A stretch of DNA of 64,000 nt from Clostridium tagluense (GTDB lineage Bacteria; Bacillota; Clostridia; Clostridiales; Clostridiaceae): contig NZ_BHYK01000001.1 of NCBI RefSeq assembly GCF_003865095.1, positions 62,001 through 126,000 on the forward strand, read 5' to 3'. A program made the position numbers and the translations under genes. Shown in pieces: positions 63,657-64,000 of the stretch; the stretch's first letter is position 1, and every line of letters begins with the position of its first letter. Under the pieces are notes generated by a model. It was given only the letters and a program-made list of their open reading frames with translations, was not told where the DNA came from and searched no databases.

Positions 63657-63956
63657 ATGAGTTTTTATGGAATAATTATCGGAATTATATCATTTTCAAT
63701 AATCGGTATATTTCACCCAATTGTTATTAAGGGAGAATACTATTTTGGTAAGAAAATCTGGCCTATATTTTTGTTTTCAGGAATTATTTTCATCATAATT
63801 TCTATTTACTTAAAGAATGAAATATTATCAGCATGCATGGGTGTTTTAGGATTTTCCTGCCTATGGAGTATTCATGAACTTATTCAGCAGGAAGAGAGAG
63901 TAAAGAAAGGCTGGTTTCCACAAAATCAAAGCAAAAAAATAAACTCTAAATTATAG
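63657..63956 (+). CDS. DUF4491 membrane protein
   Basis: A 99-aa protein with three membrane helices (IIIGIISFSIIGIF, IFLFSGIIFIIISIYL, LSACMGVLGFSCLWSI). The family marks FHPIVIKGEYYFGKKIWPIF and QEERVKKGWFP are clear. Function unknown. AAAGGGGGAG precedes the ATG. Complete within the window. Confidence 0.9.
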   Translation: MSFYGIIIGIISFSIIGIFHPIVIKGEYYFGKKIWPIFLFSGIIFIIISIYLKNEILSACMGVLGFSCLWSIHELIQQEERVKKGWFPQNQSKKINSKL

Positions 63957-64000
63957 TATACTAAAAACTATAGTAAAAGTGTATTTAAGACATATAAATC

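Noticed and set aside
1-64000. CRISPR array, complete IS element, rRNA operon or prophage
   Set aside because: No regularly spaced repeats, transposase, integrase, phage structural genes or rRNA sequence are seen on either strand.

Overview
The window is low-GC DNA with strong AAGGAGG-type ribosome sites, many TTG starts and short intergenic hairpin terminators. Its gene content is that of a strictly anaerobic, chemoheterotrophic Clostridium (cluster I): reverse rubrerythrin, Re-citrate synthase, a carbon-monoxide dehydrogenase cluster, CcpA, T-box-controlled ileS, FloA/NfeD and a DUF1540 protein. I cannot assign a species. No phage, complete insertion sequence, CRISPR array or rRNA operon is present; there is one tRNA (Pro-UGG).

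Layout. 1-6.8 kb: the end of a cell-wall amidase, a glutamine synthetase on the minus strand, and ileS behind a promoter and an Ile-type T-box. 6.9-13 kb: ccpA, then a large SF1 helicase with a degenerate C-terminal nuclease fold and a small partner gene (the best candidate for an accessory or defence module), then an unknown 60-aa gene. 13-20 kb: mannose-1-phosphate guanylyltransferase, a chemoreceptor, tRNA-Pro, a TIM-barrel protein, and a secreted protein built from two 183-codon tandem copies. 19.4-23.9 kb: an AraC-type regulator divergent from a Fur-box-controlled siderophore ABC transporter (two permeases, ATPase, lipoprotein). 24-25.9 kb: a decayed beta-lactamase-family gene and a CPBP protease. 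26.3-30.7 kb: Re-citrate synthase, aconitase and isocitrate dehydrogenase, an operon running acetyl-CoA plus oxaloacetate to 2-oxoglutarate for glutamate synthesis. 30.9-32.6 kb: pseudouridine synthase, reverse rubrerythrin, DUF1540 protein.

32.9-36.4 kb: a histidine kinase and a LytTR response regulator separated by nfeD, floA and an unknown small gene. 36.7-39.5 kb: a phosphodiester glycosidase, a duplicated HNH-like protein that appears to start at ATT or ATA, and a DEDD exonuclease. 39.8-45 kb: topoisomerase III, PAP2 phosphatase, O-antigen-ligase-like protein and RsuA-type pseudouridine synthase; the first and last of these end in nearly the same hairpin. 45-54.2 kb: two M3 oligoendopeptidases flank an antimicrobial-peptide-type ABC transporter and its two-component system. 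54.5-59.6 kb: a lipoprotein, then an Rrf2 regulator with a palindromic operator ahead of cooS-cooF-NAD(P)H oxidoreductase. 60-64 kb: a P-loop gene remnant, a GNAT acetyltransferase, two TerD proteins separated by a palindromic mini-element, a CAP-domain secreted protein and a DUF4491 membrane protein.

Cross-cutting points: a dispersed repeat family (core TTAACGACATTTCA) looks like remnants of IS200/IS605-type ends; several genes start at TTG, and one reading frame has no ATG, GTG or TTG start at all; several broken gene fragments mark recent decay.
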